NCBI GenBank assembly: GCA_028277545.1
Contig: JANQGB010001298.1
Span: 1-5,591 of the forward strand
Direction of reading: 5' to 3'
DNA length: 5,591 bases
Origin: Phycisphaerae bacterium
GTDB taxonomy: Bacteria > Planctomycetota > Phycisphaerae > UBA1845
Below the pieces are notes generated by a model, which worked only from the letters and a program-made list of their open reading frames with translations, did no database searches and was not told the DNA's origin. Every line of letters starts with the position of its first letter. Positions within the stretch are counted from its first letter, which is position 1. Below, piece by piece: positions 1 to 5,368 of the stretch. The translations under genes and the position numbers were made by a program.

Positions 1-414
1 CTCGCTGGCGGGGTGGTGGGTCACGCGGGTGGGCACGCCGCCGCCGGCCGGAATGGTGTAGAGATCGGCATTGCCGTCGTAGTTGCCGACGAAGCCGATG
101 GTCTGGCCGTCGGCGCTGAACTTGGGAAACGACTCCGGTCCCGGCGGACTGGCCACCGGGATGGCCTGTCCACCGCTCCTGGGGACCAGCCAGAGATCAT
201 TGGCGTACACGAATACGATGTGCGTTGCGCTCACGTCGGGATAACGCAGCATGGTCGCGTCAGGTTGTGTGTTGGAGCCTGCCGGCTGAGCAGTTTGGCT
301 TGGTGCAGGTGCAGCACTACGAACCGCCGCATCCTGGATTCCGGGGTTTTGCTGGGCGCAGGCCGTAAGCCCGCAGGTCAACATCAACGTTACTAACGCG
401 CGTCGTAGCAGCAC
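1..414 (-). CDS. Tricorn-like S41 protease, N-terminal part, predicted lipoprotein (3' end outside window)
   Basis: The visible 138 residues are the N-terminus of a Tricorn-type protease: the start of the six-bladed beta-propeller that normally gates substrate to a C-terminal PDZ/S41 serine protease core. Propeller motifs seen are MLRYPDVSATHIVFVYANDL (residues 55-74), LWLVPRSGG (74-82), FPKFSADGQTIGFVGNYDGN (96-115) and DLYTIPAGGG (118-127), which is the usual order at the Tricorn N-terminus. The start is taken as GTG at 414 because AGGAG lies 8 bases upstream and the resulting signal peptide is clean: basic LLRRA, hydrophobic LVTLMLTCGL, then lipobox L-T-A-C with the lipidated Cys at 19. 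An Ala/Pro/Gln/Ser-rich linker (20-54) follows. An ATG at 438 directly follows an in-frame stop and has no ribosome site. The protein should sit on a membrane facing the periplasm or outside and degrade peptides. The protease domain is off-window, so a plain TolB/PD40 propeller protein is the alternative. Confidence 0.8.
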   Translation of the reverse strand, partial: MLLRRALVTLMLTCGLTACAQQNPGIQDAAVRSAAPAPSQTAQPAGSNTQPDATMLRYPDVSATHIVFVYANDLWLVPRSGGQAIPVASPPGPESFPKFSADGQTIGFVGNYDGNADLYTIPAGGGVPTRVTHHPASE

Positions 415-422
415 TGCCGTGT

Positions 423-427
423 CTCCT
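423..427 (-). promoter_or_regulatory. Ribosome binding site deciding the GTG start of the Tricorn-like gene
   Basis: AGGAG on the minus strand, 8 bases before the GTG at 414. It lies downstream of the competing ATG at 438, so it supports GTG over ATG. Confidence 0.65.
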
Positions 428-452
428 GTGATTGGCATCTAACTGATCTTGC

Positions 453-475
453 CGGGCATCGCGGGACAATGCCCG
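453..475. repeat. Short inverted repeat, possible hairpin in the leader of the Tricorn-like gene
   Basis: CGGGCAT (453-459) and ATGCCCG (469-475) are exact reverse complements around a 9-base loop. The hairpin would form in the untranslated leader of the minus-strand gene, 39 bases before its GTG. There is no T-run on either side, so it is not a typical terminator. A second tiny GC hairpin (GGGCG/CGCCC, 488-499) is next to it. Function unknown. Confidence 0.35.
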
Positions 476-590
476 CTTCGATTGGCTGGGCGAGCGCCCG
501 GCCACCGAGTCAACTGACTTGTCTACCATGCCCCGCCTCCGATTGCACATCTGCCCGCCAGGATTTCGCTGTCGCTCAACCGCCCAGTAC

Positions 591-604
591 CAGTTAGCTA
601 GCTG
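591..604. repeat. 14-bp near-palindrome, possible operator
   Basis: CAGTTAGCTAGCTG matches its own reverse complement at 12 of 14 positions, with a perfect 8-bp core AGCTAGCT (596-603). It lies in the middle of the divergent intergenic region, where a regulator could act on either gene. No second copy was noticed. Confidence 0.25.
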
Positions 605-677
605 TCGAATGTTGTCGTTTATCGCAAAAAACGATCCCTTGCACGGCAATAGAGGGAGTAGACGAGCGAATCCACCT

Positions 678-683
678 TATAAT
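678..683 (+). promoter_or_regulatory. Candidate -10 element for the YIP1 gene
   Basis: A perfect TATAAT in an otherwise GC-rich sequence, 70 bases upstream of the YIP1 start, placing transcription start near 690. At 16-18 bp upstream (about 654-661) there is no recognisable -35 hexamer, and there is no TGn extension. Either an activator is needed or the match is chance. Confidence 0.35.
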
Positions 684-737
684 CAGGATTGCGTCGCCAT
701 TCTTGTTGGCAACATGATCCGTTGGAACCGAAAGGGG

Positions 738-742
738 AGGAG
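738..742 (+). promoter_or_regulatory. Ribosome binding site of the YIP1 gene
   Basis: AGGAG within the purine run AAAGGGGAGGAG (731-742), 11 bases before ATG 754. The spacing is slightly long but the match is strong, and it supports this ATG over the internal Met codons at residues 18-19. Confidence 0.55.
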
Positions 743-753
743 TTTGCGGGCTG

Positions 754-1509
754 ATGTCGGCCGTCGAACCCAATTCCTCGGCTCTGGGTCTTCGCCATGC
801 CCCGATGATGTTCGTGGCGCCGGGCGGAGTCTTTCGCCGGATTGCGGAGACCGGACGGTATGGGTGGCTCCTGGGTACGCTGCTCCTGCTGACCACCTTG
901 ATCGGGTGGGTCACGGTGCAGACGGGTCTGATAGACCGCGAGGTGGACCGCCAGACGCGGACGGCCCTGGCTGAGCTGGAGCGCGAGCAGGTGGACCTGA
1001 TGAGCCGGGCCGAGCTCTCCGAGCAAATGGAGAAGATTCGCAAGTCGGCCGAGTTCACCAAGCTCATCACTCGGGGGCAGGCCGTGCTGGCCGCGCCGGT
1101 GCTGCTGGTAGCTTCGCTGATGCTGATCGCCGCCTTCCTGTTCGCGGTTGTCGCGTTAGGCGGCAACAAGCCGGAATATCCTACGCTGATGGCGGTCTGT
1201 ACTTATTCGGCGGTGGTGGTGGTCCTGGCCAGCGTCCTGCGGCTGGCGATGATGTTGGCCTACAGAACGATCGAGGTGGACACGTCGCTCGGGCTTCTGG
1301 TGTCCAGGTCGGTAGGTGATGGAGTGCCGCACGCGATTCTGTCGGCGGTTGATCCTTTTCGGATCTGGTTCTGGATTCTGGTCGCGGTGGGTCTGACGGT
1401 TACCGGGCAACTGTCCCGCCGGGCTGCGATCATCACCTGCGCGCTGTTCTGCATGATTGCCATGGCCGCGCGCGTGGTTGCGACGTTGGGAGTACAGGCA
1501 GGTGCCTAG
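754..1509 (+). CDS. YIP1-family integral membrane protein
   Basis: A 251-residue membrane protein that fits the bacterial YIP1 (Yip1 domain) family. The short N-terminus with P-x-x-x-F (APGGVFRRI, 22-30) precedes a first membrane segment at about 38-57. A long charged, probably helical loop (60-106, many Glu/Arg/Lys) follows, then hydrophobic segments at about 107-136, 147-170, 203-219 and 224-246. Conserved-looking features are the Pro-Phe-Arg-hydrophobic stretch before segment four (PFRIWFWIL, 201-209) and the Gly-Gln-x-x-x-Arg turn (218-223). The molecular role of bacterial YIP1 proteins is not settled; the eukaryotic namesake acts in vesicle trafficking. It lies 124 bp upstream of the adaptor gene on the same strand, so it may be the first gene of the exporter operon and could assist its assembly, but that is inference. 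Family call is fairly safe, function is unknown. Confidence 0.75.
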   Translation: MSAVEPNSSALGLRHAPMMFVAPGGVFRRIAETGRYGWLLGTLLLLTTLIGWVTVQTGLIDREVDRQTRTALAELEREQVDLMSRAELSEQMEKIRKSAEFTKLITRGQAVLAAPVLLVASLMLIAAFLFAVVALGGNKPEYPTLMAVCTYSAVVVVLASVLRLAMMLAYRTIEVDTSLGLLVSRSVGDGVPHAILSAVDPFRIWFWILVAVGLTVTGQLSRRAAIITCALFCMIAMAARVVATLGVQAGA

Positions 1510-1633
1510 CAGACCAGCATCGGTGGACCGGCCAGGCAACCCTGCCAAACCGCAACGATTGCCTCGGCTCTGAGGAGCGACAAGGTGCGGGGCGGTCTAC
1601 TGTCCCACACTGCATGGAAAGATAGGGCGAGCC
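1510..1633 (+). other. Spacer between the YIP1 and adaptor genes
   Basis: A 124-bp gap without a clear terminator or promoter. A loose inverted repeat AGGCAA (1534-1539)/TTGCCT (1559-1564) has a 19-base loop and no T-run. CCTCG (1562-1566)/TGAGG (1571-1575) could form a 5-pair stem, including one G-T pair, with a 4-base loop. AGGAG at 1573-1577 sits 7 bases before a GTG (1585) that opens a small out-of-frame reading frame. With no evident terminator, read-through from YIP1 into the adaptor gene is plausible. Confidence 0.4.
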
Positions 1634-3013
1634 ATGAAGAAGATACTGTTGTTGCTGGCGGGCGTTGCGCTGGTGGTGGGCGTGTTTGGCCTGAACAGTA
1701 TTCGCCGCGGTGAATCTGGCGAGTCGCTGCTGCACGTCGCGGCGCCGGATGCCTTGCCGGTGGTCGTGACCGAGCCGGTCAGGCAGTCCATCACTCGCAT
1801 TGTACAGGCACCAGGCGAGGTCGAGGCTGTTTTGGAGGTGGAGATTCGCTCGGAGATCGCGGCCAAGATCGAGGAAATGCCGGTCGAAGAGGGCGACGTC
1901 GTCGAGGCGGGTCAGTTGCTCTGCCGGTTGAACGACGACGAGTTCCGGGCGAGAGTCGAATCCGGAGAGGCGGGGGTGGCCCGGCTGGCGGCGTCCATCC
2001 GCGAAGCCGAGGCCGACCTGGCCCAGTGCAAGTTCGACTGCGCCAGGCGTGAGAGACTGGCCCAGGTGGACGCGGCCAGCGACATCGAGCTGGCCGAGTA
2101 TCGCACCCGGCTGCTCAAGGCACAGGCCAATGTTGACGTGTGGAAAGCATCGCTGGAGGAAGCTGAAGCGATGCTGCGGAGCGCCAGGGAGTATCTCAAC
2201 AAGACGGTTATCACGTCGCCGATCGCCGGCGTCGTATCTCAGATCAGGGCCAAGCCCGGCGAGGTCGTGGTTACCGGCACAATGAACAACCCTGGCACCG
2301 TGATCATGACGGTGACCGACCTTTCCCAAATGCAGGTAAAGGCCCGCGTTGATGAGACGGACGTGCCACTCGTGAAACCTGGCCAGGGCGTGGAGATATT
2401 CCTGCCGTCAGACCCGCAGCGAGCGATCCCGGGCCGGGTGTTGCGGGTGGCGACCTCCGGTGCCAAGCAGGCCGGCCGCGACGTGGTCACCTTCGAAACA
2501 TTGGTGATGGTCGAGTCGGATGACTCCGCCATCAAGCCGGCCATGACCGCCAACGTCGAGATCCAGGTCGAAAGTCGCGAAGATGCCCTCACGATCCCGG
2601 TGCAGGCGGTGGTTCACCGGAAGCGGAGGGACCTGCCAGAGAAGCTGGTCGAGGAATTCACTGCCCGTCTGGCGGAACTCGACAGTTCCGAGCGCGCCAG
2701 TCGAGCGCAGTACTTGCAGGTCGTCTTCTGCATGGAGGACGAGGAGGCCCGCCCGCACCTGGTCAGGACCGGGATCGCCGACGAGGCCAACGTCGAGCTC
2801 GTGGAGGGTGTGGCCGTCGCGGATCGGGTCATCGTCGGCCCCTACCGCAGCCTGGATCAGCTTAAGGACGGGTCGAAGGTCAAGCTCGAGGAAGACAAGA
2901 AGGAAGCCGGCGAAGCAGACCAGGAAACGGAGGAGGAGGCACGGATGGCCGAGGTGTCGGAGGAGGAGACAGAGACAACCGACAGCGACAGCGAGGTGGC
3001 GAAAGCCCAATGA
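1634..3013 (+). CDS. MacA/HlyD-type periplasmic adaptor subunit of a tripartite exporter
   Basis: Bridges an inner-membrane transporter to an outer-membrane channel. The order is: N-terminal membrane anchor (KK then hydrophobic 4-20), first half of the lipoyl domain (about 65-100), alpha-helical hairpin (about 103-190), second lipoyl half with TVITSPIAGVVSQI (191-204), beta-barrel (about 230-312) and membrane-proximal domain (about 313-418). The hairpin tip has R138, L142 and S149, the same 0/+4/+11 spacing as the TolC-docking R-L-S motif of AcrA, so a TolC-family partner is expected. Oddities: a charged insertion at about 329-358 and a highly acidic, lysine-dotted tail (419-459). Cysteines 132 and 136 flank the tip motif. 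ATG 1634 is the only normal start after the in-frame stop at 1571; its ribosome site (AGGGCG) is weak. The stop overlaps the next start by 4 bases. At 459 residues it is longer than E. coli MacA (about 370), explained by the insertion and tail. Confidence 0.88.
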   Translation: MKKILLLLAGVALVVGVFGLNSIRRGESGESLLHVAAPDALPVVVTEPVRQSITRIVQAPGEVEAVLEVEIRSEIAAKIEEMPVEEGDVVEAGQLLCRLNDDEFRARVESGEAGVARLAASIREAEADLAQCKFDCARRERLAQVDAASDIELAEYRTRLLKAQANVDVWKASLEEAEAMLRSAREYLNKTVITSPIAGVVSQIRAKPGEVVVTGTMNNPGTVIMTVTDLSQMQVKARVDETDVPLVKPGQGVEIFLPSDPQRAIPGRVLRVATSGAKQAGRDVVTFETLVMVESDDSAIKPAMTANVEIQVESREDALTIPVQAVVHRKRRDLPEKLVEEFTARLAELDSSERASRAQYLQVVFCMEDEEARPHLVRTGIADEANVELVEGVAVADRVIVGPYRSLDQLKDGSKVKLEEDKKEAGEADQETEEEARMAEVSEEETETTDSDSEVAKAQ

Positions 3014-3819
3014 CCGACCCAGGTGGCACAGCAACGCCAAGCGCCGATACTACGGCCGAGCGTCACGGCTTGAACAGCGTGACAGGCAACGGCTCGCTGA
3101 TCAGCCTGCGCGAGCTGACCAAGATCTACCGCGTGGGTGCCGAGCGGGTGCACGCTCTGCGCGGCATCACCCTCGACATCCAGCCCAACGAGTACCTGGC
3201 CATCATGGGTGCCAGCGGTTCGGGCAAAAGCACCCTGATGAACATCCTGGGGTGCCTGGATATTTCCACGGCCGGCACCTACCGCCTGCGAGGGGAGGAT
3301 GTCTCCAAGCTCTCGCAGTCCCGGCTGGCTCGCATTCGCGGAGAGCAGATCGGCTTCGTGTTTCAGTCATTCGAGTTATTGCCGCGCACCACCGCCCTCA
3401 AGAACGTCGAGCTTCCACTGGCTTACACGCACATGCCGCACCGGCGCAAGCGGGCGTTGGCTGCCCTCGAGCGGGTCAACCTCACCGATCGGGCTCACCA
3501 TCATCCGAACCAGCTCTCCGGCGGGCAGAAGCAGCGGGTGGCCATCGCCCGGGCCCTGGCCCAGGAGCCCACCATCATCCTGGCTGACGAACCCACGGGT
3601 AATCTGGACAGCGTCACGGGTGAAGAGATCATGGGCGTCTTTGACTCCCTGCACGCCGAGGGGCAGACCATCATCATTGTTACCCACGAACAGGACATCG
3701 CCGCCCGCTGCAACCGGGTCATCAAGCTCCGGGATGGTCTGGTAGAGCTTGACCAGCGACGCGAGGCTGTCGGGGCGGGATCGAGTCGGCCGGCGCAGAC
3801 TTCGGGAGAGCCGGCATGA
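3010..3819 (+). CDS. ABC transporter ATP-binding protein, LolD/MacB type
   Basis: Cytoplasmic ATPase that powers the permease encoded next. All ABC motifs are intact: Walker A GASGSGKST (67-75), Q-loop glutamine 119 in FVFQSFELLPRTTALKNVEL (116-135), signature LSGGQKQRVAIARAL (169-183), Walker B IILADE (189-194) with catalytic E194, D-loop NLDS (198-201) and H-loop His226 in IVTHE. The FQ-x-F-x-LLP-x-x-T-A-x-x-N-V pattern and DEPTGNLDS are typical of the LolD/MacB/FtsE branch. It has about 28 extra low-complexity residues before the ABC fold (fold begins near ISLRELTKIY, 31-40) and a short Ser/Pro/Gly-rich C-terminal tail (about 253-269). The start is chosen because its ATG shares ATGA with the adaptor stop; GAGGTGG lies 10 bases upstream. 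In E. coli MacB this domain is fused to the membrane domain; here it is separate. Confidence 0.93.
   Translation: MTDPGGTATPSADTTAERHGLNSVTGNGSLISLRELTKIYRVGAERVHALRGITLDIQPNEYLAIMGASGSGKSTLMNILGCLDISTAGTYRLRGEDVSKLSQSRLARIRGEQIGFVFQSFELLPRTTALKNVELPLAYTHMPHRRKRALAALERVNLTDRAHHHPNQLSGGQKQRVAIARALAQEPTIILADEPTGNLDSVTGEEIMGVFDSLHAEGQTIIIVTHEQDIAARCNRVIKLRDGLVELDQRREAVGAGSSRPAQTSGEPA
3804..3808 (+). promoter_or_regulatory. Ribosome binding site of the permease gene inside the ATPase gene
   Basis: GGGAG, 7 bases before ATG 3816, lying within the last codons of the ATPase gene. Together with the ATGA overlap it indicates coupled translation of ATPase and permease. Confidence 0.55.
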
Positions 3820-5126
3820 CTGGCGGACGTCGTCGAGGCCGATTGCTTCGAGCCGGGTGGTGGCTCCTGCTGCTGCCCTGGCGCCTGCTGCGGCTGGCCT
3901 ATCGTTCGCAGGGGGCGTTGGCCTCCAACTCTGCGACCGCACTGGTCCAAATCTGGAGCAACAAGGTACGCTCCATACTGACGGTTCTGGGTATCATCAT
4001 CGCGGTCACCTCGACCATAACCGTGGTTTCCGTGGTCCAGGGTTTCGGCAACTACGTTACAGATTTCCTCAAGGGGATCGGCACCAACTCGATGTGGGTC
4101 TACCCGCAGCTGCCCGCTGGTGCGGACCGGCACGGCATGACCCGGGCAACGCTGACCATGGCCGACCTGAATGCGGTCGCGGCGCAAGCCACCAAGCTGG
4201 GCCGCATCACGCCAATGACCTTCACTCGCTGCAACGCGGAGTACGGGCGGGAGTTGGCCGAGGGAGTGCGCCTCAGGGGTGTGGGGGCTGACTTTCAGGC
4301 CATTCATAACTTCTACGTCGACGTCGGCCGCTTCCTCAGTGCCATTGACATCGAGAACGCTACCCAGGTGTGCTGCCTGGGACGCGATTTGCTCGACAAG
4401 CTGCGCTGCGACGAATCCATCGTGGACGACTACCTGCTGCTGGACGGTCAGCGATTCCTGGTCATCGGCCTGATCGAGGAGAAGGGCAGCTTCGCGGGCG
4501 AGAGTCAGGACGATCTCATCCTCATCCCGCACACCACCGGCCTGAAGATGTATCCCTACCTGAAGGATTTTGTCATCATCCTCAGCGAGGCGATTGACGA
4601 GGCCTCGGTGCCTGAAGCAGTGGCAGAGACCACGCGCATCCTCCGCAGCCGCCACCAACTCAAGCCCGGCCAGCCAAACGACTTTGTGGTCGAGACACAG
4701 GATCAGTTCCTCAGTTTCATGAACAACGTCAAGACCTACGCCACGAGCGCTCTGGGTGGCATCGTCGGTATTTCGCTGCTGGTCGGCGGCATCGGCATAA
4801 TGAACGTCATGCTGGTCTCGGTCACCGAGCGCACGCGGGAGATCGGCCTGCGGAAGAGCGTCGGTGCCCGTCGCCGCGACATCATGCTGCAGTTCCTCAC
4901 CGAAGCAGTCGTGCTGGCCACTGTCGGCGGGGCGATCGGCATCGTACTGGGCTATGCCATCGGTCACGTGGCCTCTCTGCACCCCAATATGGTCCAGGTA
5001 TCGGTGCCGCTCTGGGCCGTGGCCCTGGCCTTGGGCTTCTCCGCCGGAGTGGGCATCATCTTCGGAATTATTCCCGCCTTCAAAGCAGCCATCCTCCACC
5101 CCATTGACGCCCTGCGGCACGAGTAG
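3816..5126 (+). CDS. MacB/FtsX-type ABC transporter permease
   Basis: Inner-membrane half-transporter of the type VII (mechanotransmission) ABC family, expected to dimerise and move a periplasmic domain in response to ATP hydrolysis. First membrane segment about 52-75 (KVRSILTVLGIIIAV, 50-64), then a periplasmic MacB-PCD-like domain (about 76-308), then the FtsX domain with segments near 312-336, 362-386 and 399-422. The FtsX core is diagnostic: GGIGIMNVMLVSVTERTREI (324-343) followed by GLRKSVGARRRDI (344-356) and LTEAVVL (361-367). It ends in the typical P-A-x-K-A-A-x-x-x-P-I-D-A-L-R (420-434). The N-terminus carries about 50 residues before segment one, very basic (GGRRRGRLLR) and then Trp/Leu-rich (WWLLLLPWRLLRLAYR, 15-30), which may lie on the membrane or be an extra segment. 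The periplasmic domain has four cysteines (139, 186, 187, 198). The start shares ATGA with the ATPase stop. Substrate unknown. Confidence 0.92.
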   Translation: MTGGRRRGRLLRAGWWLLLLPWRLLRLAYRSQGALASNSATALVQIWSNKVRSILTVLGIIIAVTSTITVVSVVQGFGNYVTDFLKGIGTNSMWVYPQLPAGADRHGMTRATLTMADLNAVAAQATKLGRITPMTFTRCNAEYGRELAEGVRLRGVGADFQAIHNFYVDVGRFLSAIDIENATQVCCLGRDLLDKLRCDESIVDDYLLLDGQRFLVIGLIEEKGSFAGESQDDLILIPHTTGLKMYPYLKDFVIILSEAIDEASVPEAVAETTRILRSRHQLKPGQPNDFVVETQDQFLSFMNNVKTYATSALGGIVGISLLVGGIGIMNVMLVSVTERTREIGLRKSVGARRRDIMLQFLTEAVVLATVGGAIGIVLGYAIGHVASLHPNMVQVSVPLWAVALALGFSAGVGIIFGIIPAFKAAILHPIDALRHE

Positions 5127-5163
5127 CCGGCGCCTTACCGGACCGGTCATGGCCGCTAAGCAA

Positions 5164-5220
5164 TCACCGGCGCCATTCACAGTTCGCCGATCACCCCTCG
5201 CAGCCTATTGCTGCCGGTGA
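5164..5220. repeat. Inverted repeat with long loop downstream of the permease
   Basis: TCACCGGC (5164-5171) and GCCGGTGA (5213-5220) are exact reverse complements separated by 41 bases. It starts 38 bases after the permease stop. The long loop and missing T-run argue against a standard terminator; it may be an mRNA 3'-end structure or chance. Confidence 0.3.
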
Positions 5221-5234
5221 GAGGTCCGGATACC

Positions 5235-5276
5235 TGGCTGTCACGTCACGGCACGTCCTAATATCAAAACAGCCAG
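5235..5276. repeat. Second inverted repeat downstream of the permease
   Basis: CTGGCTGT as read at 5234-5241 pairs exactly with ACAGCCAG at 5269-5276, leaving a 27-base loop. The loop contains two direct copies of CACGTC. There is no T-run after it. It could be a transcript-end structure or a protein site upstream of the next promoter. Confidence 0.3.
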
Positions 5277-5309
5277 AGCGGAATGACTTATCGGAAAGTG
5301 ATTAAGATG

Positions 5310-5338
5310 TTGTCTCGCACGAGTCAATATTCGATATT
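5310..5338 (+). promoter_or_regulatory. Candidate sigma-70-type promoter of the gene at 5369
   Basis: TTGTCT (5310-5315, 4 of 6 to TTGACA), a 17-bp spacer, then GATATT (5333-5338, 4 of 6 to TATAAT), in the locally A/T-rich part of the spacer. Transcription would start near 5345, about 24 bases before the ATG. The -10 is overlapped by an exact inverted repeat, AATAT-TCG-ATATT (5326-5338), which could be a repressor or activator site. Confidence 0.4.
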
Positions 5339-5357
5339 TAGTACAGTCACAGGCAAC

Positions 5358-5361
5358 GGAG
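5358..5361 (+). promoter_or_regulatory. Ribosome binding site of the gene at 5369
   Basis: GGAG, 7 bases before ATG 5369. An in-frame GTG directly precedes this ATG (only 4 bases from GGAG) and another directly follows it; the spacing favours the ATG. Confidence 0.5.
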
Positions 5362-5368
5362 CACGGTG

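Larger units (their letters stand above)
415..753. other. Divergent intergenic region (339 bp) between the Tricorn-like and YIP1 genes
   Basis: This stretch separates two genes that are read away from each other, so it should hold both promoters. No convincing protein gene is seen in it; reading frames here have no family-like sequence and run into the shadows of the YIP1 gene. The stretch around 600-690 is richer in A and T than its surroundings and contains an A-run (625-630) and a TATAAT (678-683). I could not find a convincing -35/-10 pair for the minus-strand gene. Two symmetrical elements, at 453-475 and 591-604, are listed separately. Confidence 0.6.
5127..5368. other. Intergenic region between the exporter operon and the next gene (242 bp)
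   Basis: No gene seen on either strand. It holds an 8-bp direct repeat CCGGCGCC (5127-5134 and 5167-5174), two long-loop inverted repeats (5164-5220 and 5235-5276), a tandem CACGTC pair (5242-5247 and 5252-5257), and an A/T-richer stretch (about 5258-5345) with a promoter-like pair. No stem followed by a T-run was found, so the operon has no recognisable intrinsic terminator. Confidence 0.6.

Noticed and set aside
13..396. Plus-strand open frame of 127 codons at the left edge
   Set aside because: The opposite strand gives clear Tricorn propeller motifs and a lipoprotein signal, so this frame is a shadow.
639..683. TTGCAC (639-644) as the -35 partner of TATAAT (678-683)
   Set aside because: The spacer would be 33 bp, far from the normal 16-18 bp.
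519..974. Plus-strand open frame crossing from the intergenic region into the YIP1 gene
   Set aside because: No ribosome site or family-like sequence; more than half of it is an out-of-frame reading of the YIP1 gene.
594..1169. Minus-strand open frame of 191 codons opposite the YIP1 start
   Set aside because: Composition is Ser/Arg/Ile-rich shadow sequence opposite a convincing membrane protein gene and its promoter region.
1534..1564. AGGCAA/TTGCCT inverted repeat as a terminator between YIP1 and the adaptor gene
   Set aside because: Six-base stem, 19-base loop and no T-run; not a credible intrinsic terminator.
2583..3587. 334-codon plus-strand frame overlapping adaptor and ATPase
   Set aside because: Arg/Ser/Pro-rich out-of-frame translation spanning two well-supported genes.
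3501..5180. A 559-codon open frame on the minus strand opposite the ATPase and permease
   Set aside because: It lies entirely antisense to two certain genes with full family motifs. Its protein is low in recognisable structure and rich in Asp/His/Gln/Gly, as expected of a GC-rich shadow frame.
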